Positions 12,501 to 24,587 of a stretch of 64,000 bases of DNA are shown here, one piece after another. Origin of the DNA: Zingiber officinale (lineage: Eukaryota > Streptophyta > Magnoliopsida > Zingiberales > Zingiberaceae); assembly GCF_018446385.1 (NCBI RefSeq), contig NC_056001.1:9170672-9234671 (forward strand), written 5' to 3'. The position numbers were made by a program, and so were the translations under genes. The notes beneath the pieces were generated by a model. That model saw only the letters and a program-made list of their open reading frames with translations, ran no database searches and had not been told where the DNA came from. How positions within the stretch are numbered: position 1 is the stretch's first letter; each line of letters starts with the position of its first letter.

Positions 12501-15500
12501 GAGGTAAAACTCTAAAACAATGGATATGCATTTTAGCAGTCTCACTACTTAAAAAATAAGTAAATTTAATCACAGAAAAGCAGTTCAAAAGTTATGTTGA
12601 TACCTACCTCACTTTGAAAACTGATCACTGTAGTCTAGACATTGATCTTAGAAGGATTACTAATTAAATAATATTAAACTAACAAAATAATAAGATTTAT
12701 CAAAAAGGACTTTTGAAGATACTATTTCATGCAACTCATGTATAGATAATTAATTGGCCAGTCAGAAACCTTCACCTCATCATCATACATTATGTTCGTT
12801 ATCCAACCTTCTTCTTTAAGTTTTTCAACTTGATAAACTCCAGAATTAAGAAAGTTCTCAATTTCTTCCCTTCTCTTTCCTTGAAAAAGGTTTCAGATTC
12901 CAAGATACTAATTAGTAAAGTAGAAAACATGATAATTCAATCCTGACAATATGCATGAGGAAATACCTTGACTCAAAGATATTGTTTCAAGCCAATTTTC
13001 ATAAATTCTATCAAGCAGAGAACTGAACATTTCACGAACTTCTTTAGACATGCTTTTGTGAGTGAGCTGCTCTCCCACACTCTTGTATGGGCCAATTCTA
13101 TGAACTTCTGGATCAATACCTGCTTTTTCTAGTACACCTACAAAATTATATGCAATCTTAACAAACCATAGACACAATCATGCGCAAGTGACAAGAACAT
13201 TAAGTTAATTTGAACAACTGCACATGAAAATCCTGTGTGTGTGTGTGAGAGAGAGAGAAGACCCATTTCACATACTAGAGTTTAAAAAAAATGAATTTAC
13301 ACAATATATCAACTGCATATCAAACTTTGACAATCCAATCTTTCAAAACTATTATAAATATGCATCATGTTTGGATTCTCCATCATAAGATGAGAAAAAT
13401 GCCATGTGGCTCTTGCTTGGCACCTCGGATCACAATTGACCTATCACACAGGAAAGCACACGAAAAAATTAACAGTCATTGACTTTTGCACTGGAAACTT
13501 CCATAAGATCCTTGGATGAAGCTCAAGCAAACCTCAGTAGTGCTGAATGCCTTTCCCTTGAGTAGTCTATCTCTTCCTGTTAATCTATGGACCTTAATCA
13601 TTGTGAGGAAATAAATCATTGCAGTGATACAGTTTCAGCATCAGAAATATTTGTAAGCACTGATACTCAGTACTCGTATCAAAATGTTTTATGTTTCAAT
13701 CTATCAAATTTTTTGTCACGAGTTTTCCTGTGAGAGAGGCAAGTTGTATTTTGATAGGGCACCAGGTGAGTGTCATGCATCATTTCCGGCAACTTATGAA
13801 GGAGAGTGTAAAGAGGTATGCATTTTTTGCGATTTGAAAGATCAGATAGTAAAACAGTAAAATCCTTAGTTCATGTATCAATTTGTTATAACATGTAATG
13901 TTTGAGGCACAAAAAAATGCTATATGCATTTTCATTCCTAAAGTTCTGTTGTTATTTCAACTTTTATGAATAGTTTAGGGAAAAGCGAACAAAAAACAAA
14001 TCAAAGCAAACAATTAATATGCAAAAATTGAGAATTACACAACAAATCATACAAATAGCCAAGGCAAACTCAATTGACAATCGTGACCTGCTCCAATGCT
14101 TAGCAAGTTGTTAAAAATCACTAGCATTTATATAACAAGGGAAAAAGACTTGGAAAATAGAGTTAGATATTTCAATATATGCACAATATACTGGTGGGCA
14201 TACATACCACCAACAAATGTTGTTTGAAGTGCCAAACCATATAATCCAACATAAGCACTTGGAGGAACATATAACTCTCCACAAGCACATGCAATGTAAT
14301 ACTCCTTCTCTCGGCACACAGGTACATAACTCACAATGAATTTACCTAAAAAGGGAAGTTATCTGATTAAAAACTCCTAAATATTTCATAGAATGGTTTT
14401 GTATCTTCACCTGATTTTTTGAAGTTCAGTATATGCCTTCGTATTTCATCTAGTTTCCCCCATCCACAATCAAGTGGTTCTATATGAAGATAAATACCAG
14501 ATATACGAGGGTCATAAGCTGCTTTTAAAAAACAGTCGCATATTTGTGGCAGAGATAGTCCCGAGGAGAAGCGTGTCCATAACTGATCAGATATCTGCAA
14601 ATACAACACATCTCCAATGAACTGAAGCAATCAAAGGTGCTGTTAACATGCTAGTTCAAAATTAAAAAGAACTACCAATTGTTATGCCCTGAACAAGTAT
14701 TGTAGCATCGATAGAAGTATCACAATTAACAAATTTGGCCATAGTTTAATAGTAGGTACAAGGTTCAAAATCTCAAGCTGTGCCAGAATTTTGGACTTTG
14801 ACTGGAACAATACTATTTCACTAATGTGTTGATGTTTTGACGTATGGTGCTGGTGGAGAATTAGAGAGGAAGGAGGAAAGAGATGAAAAAGAAAAAAAAG
14901 TTTAAACTTTCACCCAATGAATGATACAAATTTTAAATTACTGTGTACGGCCACAAGTTACAAAAAGAACACAAATATTATTTTAATTTATCTTGAAGTG
15001 TTTTGTGGCATGTCAAAGCGAATTGAATGTTGATATATGATAGTCATCGACATGATTAACACAATATTTCCTATGTTGAATAGTATTGAGTTTCAGTAAT
15101 TTAACGGAACGAACTTTGGACTGTGCCACCCAACACAATATGAGATTTCAAACCACAAGTAGTAAAATATTCATAGCATTTCTTTGGCACTCAATATCAT
15201 AGTAAACTTTGATATCTTAGAAAAGTATTTCATAGTATCTTACCAAAGTATTAAATAGAGGTGCATATTTTGCAATAACAATACTTCGACACATTGTTTC
15301 ATGTAATACTAATATTATTAGTAATCTATGTAATGAATCATTTTTAATGCCGGTTACTCAATCATGTATGCTCATAGTGCGCAAAATGTTAATGCAACTA
15401 TGAATTGTTGCCGAGTAAAATAGCCGATTAGCCATAGAAAGAGAGCTGAGATGAGTTAGCTGAGAAAAGAAGCCAAAACAAAAAATTCTTTGAGTGATAA

Positions 15501-15946
15501 AGAAAATAAAGAATTAACATTCGACAAGAAACGGGAGAAGCGACCTTTCCGCGAAGTTGCATCTTGAGCACGCTTCCCTTTTCGATCCGCTCCCAAGGGA
15601 GAGCGAAGAACAACCTCAACTGGACGCCCAACCTCTTCCACCATCCGACCTCCTTCATCTCGAATTCCCCCGTCGGGTAATCTCCCCCTACATTGGACGG
15701 CGGGGGTGGGGTTCCGTCGCTTCTCCCGGATTTCTCAGTCCGTTCTCCGCCGGAAGCCGAGGCAGCGGAGGACACGAGGGATCGGACGGGGCAGTCACAA
15801 AGGCGATCTGAGGCAGGGAGAAGAGGAAGAGGCGGAGAGCAATGAAGGAGAGCGCCCAGCGGGGATCGGAAGAAGAGGATAGCAGGAAGAGTTGGCAGGG
15901 TTCTGCGATATTGAGAGAGCTTGAAGAGGAGAAATCGTGCAGACAT
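3592..15946 (-). CDS. SPPA: Chloroplast signal peptide peptidase A-type serine protease (SppA), 13 exons, 673 aa
   Basis: Thylakoid-associated serine protease of the bacterial SppA (S49) family. Exons, 5' to 3': 15545-15946, 14411-14594, 14208-14345, 12967-13137, 12776-12879, 10149-10216, 9456-9622, 8767-8836, 6420-6574, 6139-6244, 4469-4556, 4243-4386, 3592-3816. All junctions are GT-AG and phase-consistent, giving 2022 nt; the Arabidopsis protein is of near-equal length (about 677 aa). The first roughly 100 residues are Arg/Ser/Pro-rich, as in a chloroplast transit peptide. The N-terminal S49 half carries the candidate general base Lys at about 181 (CGWGK). The C-terminal half carries [13 protein letters not shown] and the Ser nucleophile at about 459 (DVAASGGYY). 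The conserved [15 protein letters not shown] motif lies in exon 12. The ATG at 15946 is preferred over one 32 codons upstream because the transit-like sequence starts there. Exon 6 encodes only [19 protein letters not shown] and a few more residues, and is easily missed. Introns host several mobile elements. No break was found. Confidence 0.93.
4863..6077 (-). mobile_element. Small non-autonomous LTR element (TRIM-like, Copia-type primer site) in a SppA intron
   Basis: Two directly repeated ends, 4863-5092 and 5810-6077, share long blocks, for example around 4869-4935 and 5816-5882. The whole is flanked by CTCAA at 4858-4862 and 6078-6082, a 5-bp target duplication. Read on the minus strand, the upstream LTR ends in CAACA and is followed at once (5809 downward) by TGGTATCAGAG, the initiator-Met-tRNA primer site typical of Copia elements. 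The interior of about 0.7 kb is purine-rich and has no gag or pol. It lies between SppA exons 10 and 11. The two LTRs differ clearly, so the insertion is old. It looks structurally whole for a non-coding element but is a fossil. Confidence 0.75.
7326..7505. mobile_element. Foldback MITE, about 180 bp
   Basis: The left end begins GGATTTTGTTATGCCACAC and the right end is its imperfect reverse complement (GTGCGGCATAACATCC); inverted similarity extends about 45 bases inward on each side. It is flanked by TA-rich microsatellite sequence, so a TA target duplication is possible but not provable. It lies in the SppA intron between exons 8 and 9. Confidence 0.7.
7515..7622. mobile_element. Second, half-length copy of the same MITE
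   Basis: This repeats the left end of the preceding MITE (GGATTTTGTTATGCCGCAC, then CACCTAGTGTAATTTTTTTT and GGTTTAGGGT...AGTATTTAAGC) nine bases downstream, in the same orientation. It then runs into a TA microsatellite (7622-7660) without a matching right arm. It could be a truncated second insertion or a tandem duplication. Confidence 0.6.
8022..8611. mobile_element. Tourist-type (PIF/Harbinger) MITE with a GC-rich core
   Basis: Terminal inverted repeats GGCTACGTTTGG at the left and its reverse complement form (CAAACGTAGCC) at the right, flanked by the 3-bp duplication TAA (8019-8021 and 8612-8614), diagnostic of the PIF/Harbinger-Tourist group. Subterminal regions are full of TGTAATC/GATTACA blocks in inverted orientation. 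Between about 8240 and 8400 the AT-rich arms give way to a very GC-rich core with runs of CCGCCCG. No transposase. It lies in the SppA intron between exons 8 and 9. Confidence 0.85.
11620..11760 (-). pseudogene. Gene fragment with a [12 protein letters not shown] motif, in a SppA intron
   Basis: A minus-strand frame (46 codons from the ATG at 11760) reads [13 protein letters not shown]..., then [19 protein letters not shown]. The last block resembles the SPKVTCAGQIKVR motif I recall from plant proteins annotated as syringolide-induced 14-1-1-like, of unknown biochemical role. The base composition from about 11465 to 11905 is much more GC-rich than the surrounding intron, and coding-like sequence seems to continue past the stop at 11620-11622 ([17 protein letters not shown]). 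This suggests a captured or retroposed gene piece. Family identity is tentative. Confidence 0.3.
13230..13257. repeat. (GT)n(GA)n microsatellite
   Basis: A compound dinucleotide repeat in the SppA intron between exons 3 and 4: about six GT units followed by about seven GA units. Confidence 0.8.
13684..13860 (+). other. Small cysteine-rich open frame (58 aa), antisense within a SppA intron
   Basis: Begins ATG at 13684 and ends TAA at 13858-13860. The 58 residues include six Cys (11, 16, 30, 42, 46, 49) with the core [19 protein letters not shown] and [10 protein letters not shown] do not recognise a family; the spacing C-x4-C-x13-C-x11-C-x3-C-x2-C does not match plant defensins. There is no convincing signal peptide ([10 protein letters not shown] is short). 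It may be a remnant of a larger captured gene or chance. Confidence 0.15.
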
Positions 15947-16729
15947 TGACCCCTTCTTCCTCTTCTTCTCGCTCGGCCGATCGCCTCCGTCTTGTTCGGT
16001 TAAATGCCTGCATGAAAAGTAGAGGTAATTCCTTTCGTGCACAGTGGGCGGCGAAGCTAGTTTGTTCTGGAAGTCTTCTGAGGACTCAATCAGAAGTCAA
16101 CTGCTTATAAAAAATTATCAAAAATTCCTTTTTAAATACTCTTTAAAATTTTAAATTATCAAAAATTCAAGTTTTTTTTTTAATTTGATAAATTAGCATA
16201 AAAATTTAGAAAAGATAACTTTATAGTATTTATGTCCCAAATATCACTATCTTCTCTCCCTTCTTTTAGCTCAAGATCATTTCGACGTGGGAGATTAATG
16301 GCCATCACATTAGTTAGATGTCTCACCTTAAGTTCACTGTAAAACCGTATAATGAAAACACTATTATTGTTAATCATCAAAGAAAACTATTCTAGTCCAT
16401 GAAAAATTATAGTTACGTTTCCATCTTGGACAGAAGAATCATCCAACAATATCACGTAGTAGAGTTATCTGTATGTTTGCAATTCTGAAATACATCACGA
16501 GGAGATCACTAATTAAGAAGCTTACAATTTGCAATATTAGGTTGGTTGAATGATCATCTTGGGCTCTAAAACTGTATGATTAAAAGAGGACTACCCAAGG
16601 AATCCCATTCCAAATTCAATATCATACTCCTGATCTTATTCGACAAGGAGAATAAAAGCTCCTTAGATGGATGGCTCCATTTCAAAGTGATCTTTTTCAT
16701 CCTAATATAGATAGACTACTCGTGATCTT
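15947..16729. other. Spacer between SppA start and HMA stop
   Basis: Holds the SppA leader and promoter and the HMA 3' region. From about 16100 it is AT-rich. A TTATAAGC motif on the minus strand near 16100 could be the SppA TATA box, about 155 bases from its ATG, but the support is weak. No gene seen. Confidence 0.4.
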
Positions 16730-19700
16730 CTACTCTGTTATGATTTCAGGTAGTTGTATTCTTTCACTTGCACAACAGCTATCTTTCTTTCCAGTACAGG
16801 CCTTTCTGTAGCTCCTGCAGCATCCACCAGTTTCTCTTCTCCCTGTTATTATTCCCTGTGAAGATGAGCAACCCTCTTCCTTGCCACACTTATTTGCGTC
16901 GCTGCCACAACACCCAGCATTCTTTTGACTGGTTTCGTTTATGCAGGCCAGGCTTGTGTCCTGCTCACAACCATGTTTCTGGCATGCATCATCAGCAATT
17001 GATACCGAGTGTTCTTGTGTTGGAGTACTAATTGCCTTCAAATGCGTTGTTTGGCCACAGTGAGAATGGCAATGATCGTGCACAGTTTGCTCCTCTGAAC
17101 CTTGTGCATGGCCACAGTGAGAACGGGAATGACATGGTGATTCTGCTTGACGACTCTGTTCCATGCAACTGTCGTGCATAATTTCTTCCTTTACACCTCG
17201 CGCATGGCCACAGCGGGAACGGCATGGTGATTCTGCATGATGATCTTGGTCGACTGTTTCATCATTAGCCTTCCTGTGGTCATGGCAGCCGGACTGGGCA
17301 CAAGTGCTTGATGATCCACATGCACTTTTTGGCTTGTGGGACGAGCCGCAGCATTTTTTCCCTGAAGAAGTTTTTGATTGCAGCAGCGTCATGCTGTTTA
17401 AGATCACCAGCAGACAAGTGCCAACGTCGGCAAGGACAGCAGCCCATAGCAGTGGGTGCCCGGCAAATGCAAGTGCTAGAATGGCAATCTTAGTGACGAT
17501 GGAGAAGATTATGTTTGTGATGACTGTGTAACGTGTTTTCCTTGCCAACCTAATGGCCTTGGCAATCTTACCGATGTCATTTGACATGAGAGTGATGTGG
17601 CTTGTCTCCATGGCAACTGCTGAACCTGATATCCCCATTGAGATTCCTACGCTTGCCAGAGCTAAAGCTGGTGCATCATTCATCCCATCGCCAACCATGG
17701 CCGTGTAGCCTTCCCTCGATTCGAGGTCACCTATCAGTTTCACTTTGTCTTCGGGTAGAAGCTCTGCGTGCACTTCTTCTATGCCATGGTTTAGCTATAT
17801 ATTAAACAGGCAAACAGTTTGATTACTGTCGTTTAATTTTTTTCAAAGACAACAGTTTCAAGTACCTGGCTTTGTGCATGCATTGCTGCTTCTTTGCTAT
17901 CTCCTGTAAGCATTACTGTTTTTATGCCTAGTGATTTCAACTCCTTGATAGCTTCTGCAGCCCCTGCTCTGCATGTGTCAGAGAGGGCATATCTTCCAAT
18001 TTGAACCATGTCCAAGAACACATATCCAAAGGTGACTCCTTCATGTCTCTCCGAGCTCGAAACTGAGATCATTAAAACGAGATGTAAATGCAACATGACC
18101 AAATTTTGCATTAAATAATCACCTGATAGCTAATGTTCTCAAAGTACCTGTCTCAGATGAAGCCCTTGCTGCTATTCTTTGGTTTCCTATATAAATGTTT
18201 CTTCCCTGCATTTCTCCATATATTCCTTCTCCAGAGTAGATGCAGAATTCTTTTACATATTCTGGTTCTGGTTCAATGGAACGTGACCTAGCATGTTCAA
18301 CAAATGCAGCAGCCATTGGATGGCTAGATTTACTCTCAATACTTGAAACCCTGAAACAAAGTAAACATCTATTCAATTTCCAAACTTCCTGCACATACTT
18401 CCATCTCCAATGTCAAGTGGAAATCACATTCTACTTGTACGTACCAGTAAAGAAGTGTATCCTGGGTGACCTTACTGCTTGTGGATTGGAATTCCACAAT
18501 GGTGAACTCTCCTCTTGTTATGGTTCCAGTCTTGTCAAATGCCACGACTTTTATCTTGGCGAGGGATTCAAGAACATCTCCACCTTTTATGAGAAGCCCT
18601 ACTCTTGCAGCTTTCAGGAGTGCACAAAAGGTTGCCACAGGTGTCGATAGCACGAGTGCGCACGGGCATGCGCTCACAAGAAGGACCAGTGCCAATTGAA
18701 ACCAGCTTCTGGGATGTTTAACCTTTGTTATCAGAGGCATAATTGAGATTACTGCAGCTGCTATCACCACGGCTGTGAAAAGATAGGTTGAGATGAGGAA
18801 GGAGCCTTTGATGCTTCGTAACACAAACTGATCTTCATTTAGAAGATCAAAGAAACATAACATGAATTGGGAAAATAACAAGGCCTACAGACCCGGTGTG
18901 TAATACTTTGTGCAAGAATCTATCAGCCTCTGTGTGCTTGATCTGCTGTTTTGTGCGTCTTCGACCAACCTTGTCATTCTAGCAACGGCGGAATTCTCAG
19001 CAAGAGCGGTCGTTCGGACACTGATATAACCTGCAAAGCTAGTTAGAGATCGCTAATGAAGTCTTACACTCTTCAGTTTCGAACTTGTGGGAAGATGTTA
19101 CCATCTAGGTTGAGTGTTCCAGCCCAGACCGGGCAGTCGGCTTGCTTGGCTACTGGGAAGGACTCTCCGGTGAGGCTTTTCTCGTCAACTTCAGACTGTC
19201 CGTCAACTACAATTCCGTCTATTGGGATTACTTCTCCAGCTTTGACAGCAATGATGGTATTGATTTTGACATCGTCGACGCCCACAGCTCGACCTGTTTC
19301 AGCTAGAACAGCTTTCTGCGGAGTCATGCTCATCAGTGATGACATCCCAGCAGTAGCCTGCAGGTTATACATCTAGCTCAGTTCAGCTCTTAAAACCAGC
19401 TGCACTGAGACTGAAGAAATTGCATCAACCGGGTAAAAGAACTCTGTTACAGACTAAGGGCCCTAGGTCTGTTACAGAGTACTCATACTAACCTTGTGGC
19501 TGGCCCTTGTTTCCAACCATTCAGCAACTGTGAACAAGAATACAACGAAGGCTGCTTCTGAATAGTCCCCGAGCGCAATGGCCCCAGCAACTGTTCAAAG
19601 GCATCAGCTTGGGACATTAAATAGCATTTATGAGACAGATCACCTTGAATGCGAAGGTTTTGTGAGAAAGAGATGCTTGATCAAAGTGTGGAACTATCAA

Positions 19701-20313
19701 AATTTCTGTGTTTGCAAGGGCAGTAATACCTGCAATGAGCAGAAGGATGTTGATGTCCAGCGTAAGCCGTCGAATTGCTGCGACGCCTCTCAAAATAATC
19801 GGCACAATGCCGACTGAAACAGCTGCTATAGCAAACCATCTAAGAGGATGGAAGAAGTGCTTGAAGAGCGAGACCAGCAGCAGCACTCCACAAGCCAAAA
19901 TGTATGGACTTGGCCATTTCTTGGGAACGCTTGCAGATCCATGTGTGCGAATTGTAGCTTCGAGTCTTGCCTGGTTCAGAGCCTTAACTGATGAAAACAG
20001 CAAACCTCATCAGATTGAAAATGAAAGCGTTTAGTTGTATTTTCGAGTACAGATGAAGTTAAAGGAAATCCTTTTTCTGATATGTTCAGATCGACTCACG
20101 TATGTCCTGCTGCGAGATGAGGTTGCTGTCATGTACCACGATCACCGTCTTGGTTGGAACAACCACGGAAACCTTATTGACTCCATTAAGAGGCTTCAAA
20201 ATCTTCTCAATTAAGGGGACTTCGGATGTGCAGCAGATGCCTAACACGTCGAAGTAGCTCTTGTGGTACTTTGCTTCCTTGGCTTTCTTGTCTTTGCCTT
20301 GTTCTTCACCCAT
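16730..20313 (-). CDS. P1B-type heavy-metal ATPase, HMA2/3/4 subgroup (Zn/Cd exporter), 9 exons, 918 aa
   Basis: Membrane pump that exports Zn2+ and Cd2+ using ATP. Exons, 5' to 3': 20100-20313, 19730-19987, 19493-19590, 19102-19357, 18893-19030, 18445-18772, 18148-18350, 17866-18062, 16730-17794; all GT-AG and in phase (2757 nt). The N-terminal metal-binding domain has GICCTSE (Cys27, Cys28), the variant typical of plant Zn/Cd pumps rather than the Cu-type GMTCxxC. Then come the actuator loop TGE (about 253-255), the membrane metal site CPC (Cys357, Cys359), DKTGT with the phosphorylated Asp401, the SHP motif (about 441) and GDGMNDAP (about 600-607). After the last membrane segment ([16 protein letters not shown]) comes a tail of about 210 residues rich in Cys pairs (KKCC, AGCC, GGCC, DSCC) and His, with two related blocks around [11 protein letters not shown] and [13 protein letters not shown]. 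Tail length favours an HMA2/4-like role in root-to-shoot loading over a vacuolar HMA3, but this cannot be settled here. Confidence 0.93.
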
Positions 20314-23300
20314 CTTTTCCTTTGCTAATCACACAACAGTTGCTGAATGCACACACCGTTTAAATTTTGATCAAATTTGATTCAAGTGAGAATCGAACCT
20401 AAGAAACAAGATGAAAAAAAAAACAGAAGTAAATAATATAATTCTCTTCTTTCTCTCACTTAAATCTACCTTGTATTGTCCTGAATCTGCAGGACTCTGG
20501 TTTTTAGTGTCTAGCTTATCTTTCCGAACTCTCACTTTTGTCACAATGCACGTCAGATTGCAACAACTTAAATTCTGTTCTTGTTCTTATTCTTGTTTTG
20601 AAGGAAAATAGAATCTGAAGAACAAAATTGAAACTGTTTTTCAAATTTTGAAAACATCCAAAAGGAAAAGCCCTCTAAAGTTACAAGTGCAGCTCTTTCT
20701 GATAAATTACCTGAAAGTAGATGGCCAAGAAAAGCTACTGGCATCAACTTTGAGGGACGTCCTACACTTATTGCTCTCCGTCTTGGTTTTAGCAACCCAT
20801 TTTGCCACTTATTTTCTCTCCATTCACATATGTGGCACAAGCACATTTAGCTTCTCTGCCATGAGCGGTGCCGTTTGATTTATATGGAGTTTCACAGATA
20901 GAAGGTCAAATACTGCATCAAAAGCATAGAAAAAATTATCATATATATATATATAGATCGTTGTTCGTTCAAGGTTGTTTTAAAGAAAGGGGGAAAAACA
21001 AAGCACGTGAGAAAAAATTAAGTAAAATGCATAAATCAAGAGAAAACTAAAGTGAATACTTACCAAGAAAAAAACAGAACATGGAAGGAGTTGGCTCTGG
21101 TTGATGGTGAATACAATAGAGAAGCAAGAGGGTTTAAGTAAAGCAAGCAAAGTTCATAGTGGGCAGCCAAACCCAAACAAATGTGCATAAAAAACAAGAT
21201 GAACATAATTTTTTGAAGGACTGAGACCATAAATCTAGTCTTGTCGTCAGTGAGCTCCTAGTAGATGCCACTACGGCACGACCTTTTAATGGGCCATTTG
21301 TCCTTTGTTTATGGCTCTATCTCATTGGATTCATAAAAGGCTGGCTATTTTTCTAAGAAATCATAAATTTTCTTTCTGTAAGGAATGTTATCAACCTATT
21401 CTTACATTTGTCATGTCTACAATGCATTTTTTTTGTTTTTATCTTAGAACTCTGTCTCATATCAACAGCCACTTAGAAGATCCGTTATGATTTTTGTGCA
21501 CAGTAAAACGATGTATTATGCTGAGAGCGCAGAGGAATGAAAAGGTTTGTGATCCGTTTGAAATCGGTGAAAGCTAGATCATGGACGAGATGACTTTAAA
21601 ATTAATCGCAAGATGACCTCAAAGGAGAAGAAGGGAGAGTCATCGGCGTGATGGTTTTGAAGTTGACCGTAAGAGAATCTCAAAGGAGAAAAAACCTCGA
21701 AGGAGTATCATCGGTAAAATCACAAGTGGAAGAGAAAGGAGCATTAGCAAGCAAGGTGGAATTTGGATACTTACCCTATGTTGAGGTGAGTAAAGGGGAG
21801 GGAAGGATAAACATGGGTAAAAAGAATTTTTACATTTGTTTGGGAGAGAGTGAATCATGAAGGGGAAGGAGAAGGGGAGAGAAGGGTAAAGTTTCCCTTT
21901 GCATGCTCGGGAATCAGCGAAATTTTTTACACCCCAATTTAAAATTATTCCAATTTTAACCATATTTATTTTTTCACATGCATATTTTTTAAAAAAATAA
22001 GGGGATATTTTTGTAAATTTATATATTTAACCTTTATTTCCATCCCTTTTCTCTCAAATGAATCTTCCCTCCCTTCCAAACAAGAGTAAGATAAATATAT
22101 TACTTTCCCTCTCTTCCCCTCCCTTCCCCCTTCCATTAATGAACATTGTCTCACCCCATCCAAACAGAGGGTTAGTGGGGTGGAGAAAATGTAGAAGATG
22201 TAGAAGAATGTAAGATGTATGTGAAATAAAAGATGTACCTGTGTCTGTGGGGACAAGACCTTTTTATAACTTATAATGCCCGTATTGATTAAATGTTATA
22301 TCAACGTAAGGGATATGTCAAATTCGTATATCTCTATTGTAATATGAAGTTTCATCGCTTATATGTTACTGGTATCCCATATTTTGTACAAAAATATAAT
22401 CTCATGTGTCTAATAATCTCATGCGCAACATTAATTGTGGAATGAGCTCCTGCGTTGAAAGACTCATTGGACTTTCTAGGTCTGACCTAAATAATGATAT
22501 AATGAGTTAGTTAAAAAAATGGTTCAATCTTTAATCATCAGCTGATGTATTTGCTTATATGTATATTCATCTAATATAGAGTTGAGGGGAGCAAGACCCT
22601 GTGAGTCAAAGATGTGATCGGGCCAATCAAGAATCGAGCCGCAAGATAAATGGGAGCATAGCCTCATGATCTTGTGAGTCAATCGGGAAGAGGAAGGGAA
22701 GCATAATCCCGGGGATTGAGAACCAAGTAGAAGGATATAGGGAAGTAGAGCCGTGAGAATAGGAAATCCGATCAGGAACAAGCGGAAGGACAGAGGAGAG
22801 TAGAGTGTTGTAAGGTGGAAATATGATCGGGAGCCAAGCGGAAGGATACAAGGGAGCATAGGCCGATGATCTTGTGAGTCGATCGGAAGAAAACAGGGAG
22901 CCCCGAGAGTAGTAAATCCAATTGGGAACCCAGTGAAAGGGCATAGCCCCGTAAAATAGAAATCTGATTGGATGATGGTCTATGCCCCGATCGGTGATTT
23001 GCTCAATCCTATTTTAGACTTCGACTGCTACATTTATCACAAGATTGATTTTCTAATCTTACGTATAAACCATCTATATATCTACCGTATCAGTTTGTAA
23101 GAGGATAAAAGCCCCTTCATGACTTTTTATAACGAAGTTCTTTATTCTTATTTTGTAATAGAAAAAGACACTTTACTCTCTCTTTTTTTAATCCAACAAG
23201 AACGAAGCAATATCTCGAGGTGGATGCTGACTGCGGCTGCATTGACTGATCGATCATTGAGTCAGCGGTGGATTAATCATGAATTCGCTTGGAAAGATTT

Positions 23301-24587
23301 TACCAACGCGAGTACACGACAGAAGATTCATCTATTTTCTTCGTAATACAATCTTTAGTGTTCTTCTTTGGTCAGGATGTTATTCTTTATTTGATATGAT
23401 AGAATTCGAATAAATAAAAAAGCATGTTGGCTACTCAATTTTTTGATTGCATCGTTTGGAAGCTGAGTGTGTCTGAACTCAGAAGCATAAAAGTGGCATG
23501 TATCAAGGAAGAAGGAAAATTGCTCGTGGGAAATCAAAACACTCTATGTAGTGATCAAGCAATCCTTATTGGCCTGACCAATTGGACAATTATTACTTTT
23601 TATTATAGTAAGATTCAATTTTAAATACTAATATGGAGCATTATTTTTGTTGCGGTCACAAGGAATGGCATTTCAAGGAGAAGTGGATCCTCCATATCCC
23701 TAATTAACAATTGATTGTAGTAGACAACGTTATCTCCAACAAGTGGAATCAAATCACATCTTAAATTATGCGCTAATATGTTTGCAACACAAATCAATAT
23801 GAGTAATAATTTAAGGCAGGACTCTAAAACGCACATTCATAGAATGATAGGCAGATATATTTATAAACATTAGATCTAAAGGTCATTTGAAAAAAAAAAT
23901 ATATTTATGGTTAGCATATTCTTAAGCCACTTTCTCACTAAACCATTGAGGTATGGCTGAAGTGGATCAATCTTTTCAAAATTAACATTAGATCTTTGAC
24001 AAGATAATGGAATATATGATCATTTTCATGAGAATTTTTCAAAATAAAATCTAAGATTTTATTTCCCTTTTTTTTTCCTTATCCAACAATAGCAATAGCT
24101 TGCAGTTGTTTCACATTTCTTGACTTGCATATCTTTTCCGATCCACATTCTAAATTATTATATGAAGATGGAAGATTGATAATATTATTATTTAAGGTCA
24201 CATGATTTATTTATTTTTAATTCTAATACCTGACAAGCATTGATTTAATTAATTCGATGGAGTTTTCTATTGTTTAAAGCCACATGAAATCTATTTATTA
24301 AAGTTATAGGAATCGTTTCACAAATATATATTGCATCATGTTCGTGTTATTTAATTGATTCTTCTAGGCTATTGTTTAAGCTTGCATGAATTTTTTGTTT
24401 AGCTTCCTATCTAGGTGGCTGTTTAAAATCGTTTTTTTAAGTTGAAAAAACCATTCGACCAAAATGAAATCCTAATGGCCTTCATATTTCGAAGTTTTTA
24501 GGTTTTTAATGGCCATTTGTTTAACTTGCATTATTTGACTTACAGTTTGAATAATCTGGACAAATGTATAGTATCAAAAATATATAT
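20314..24587. other. Intergenic spacer, mostly unassigned repeats
   Basis: About 4.3 kb with no credible gene. The first kilobase contains the HMA leader and promoter. Around 21780-22190, polypurine (GGGGAGGGAAGG) and polypyrimidine (CCCTCCCTTCC) tracts face each other about 250 bases apart, suggesting a decayed foldback element. A degenerate tandem array lies at 22620-22980. From 23350 to 24580 the sequence is plain AT-rich and I see nothing in it. Confidence 0.5.
22620..22980. repeat. Degenerate tandem repeat, unit about 55-65 bp
   Basis: Around six imperfect units recur with the core GATCGGGANCCAAGCGGAAG, then AGGGAGNATAGNCC and often CTTGTGAGTC. The composition resembles the subterminal repeats of LTR elements in this window, but no LTR ends were found. 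Confidence 0.5.

Noticed and set aside
15557-15811. An 84-residue plus-strand frame over the first SppA exon
   Set aside because: It is the reverse complement of a well-supported exon.
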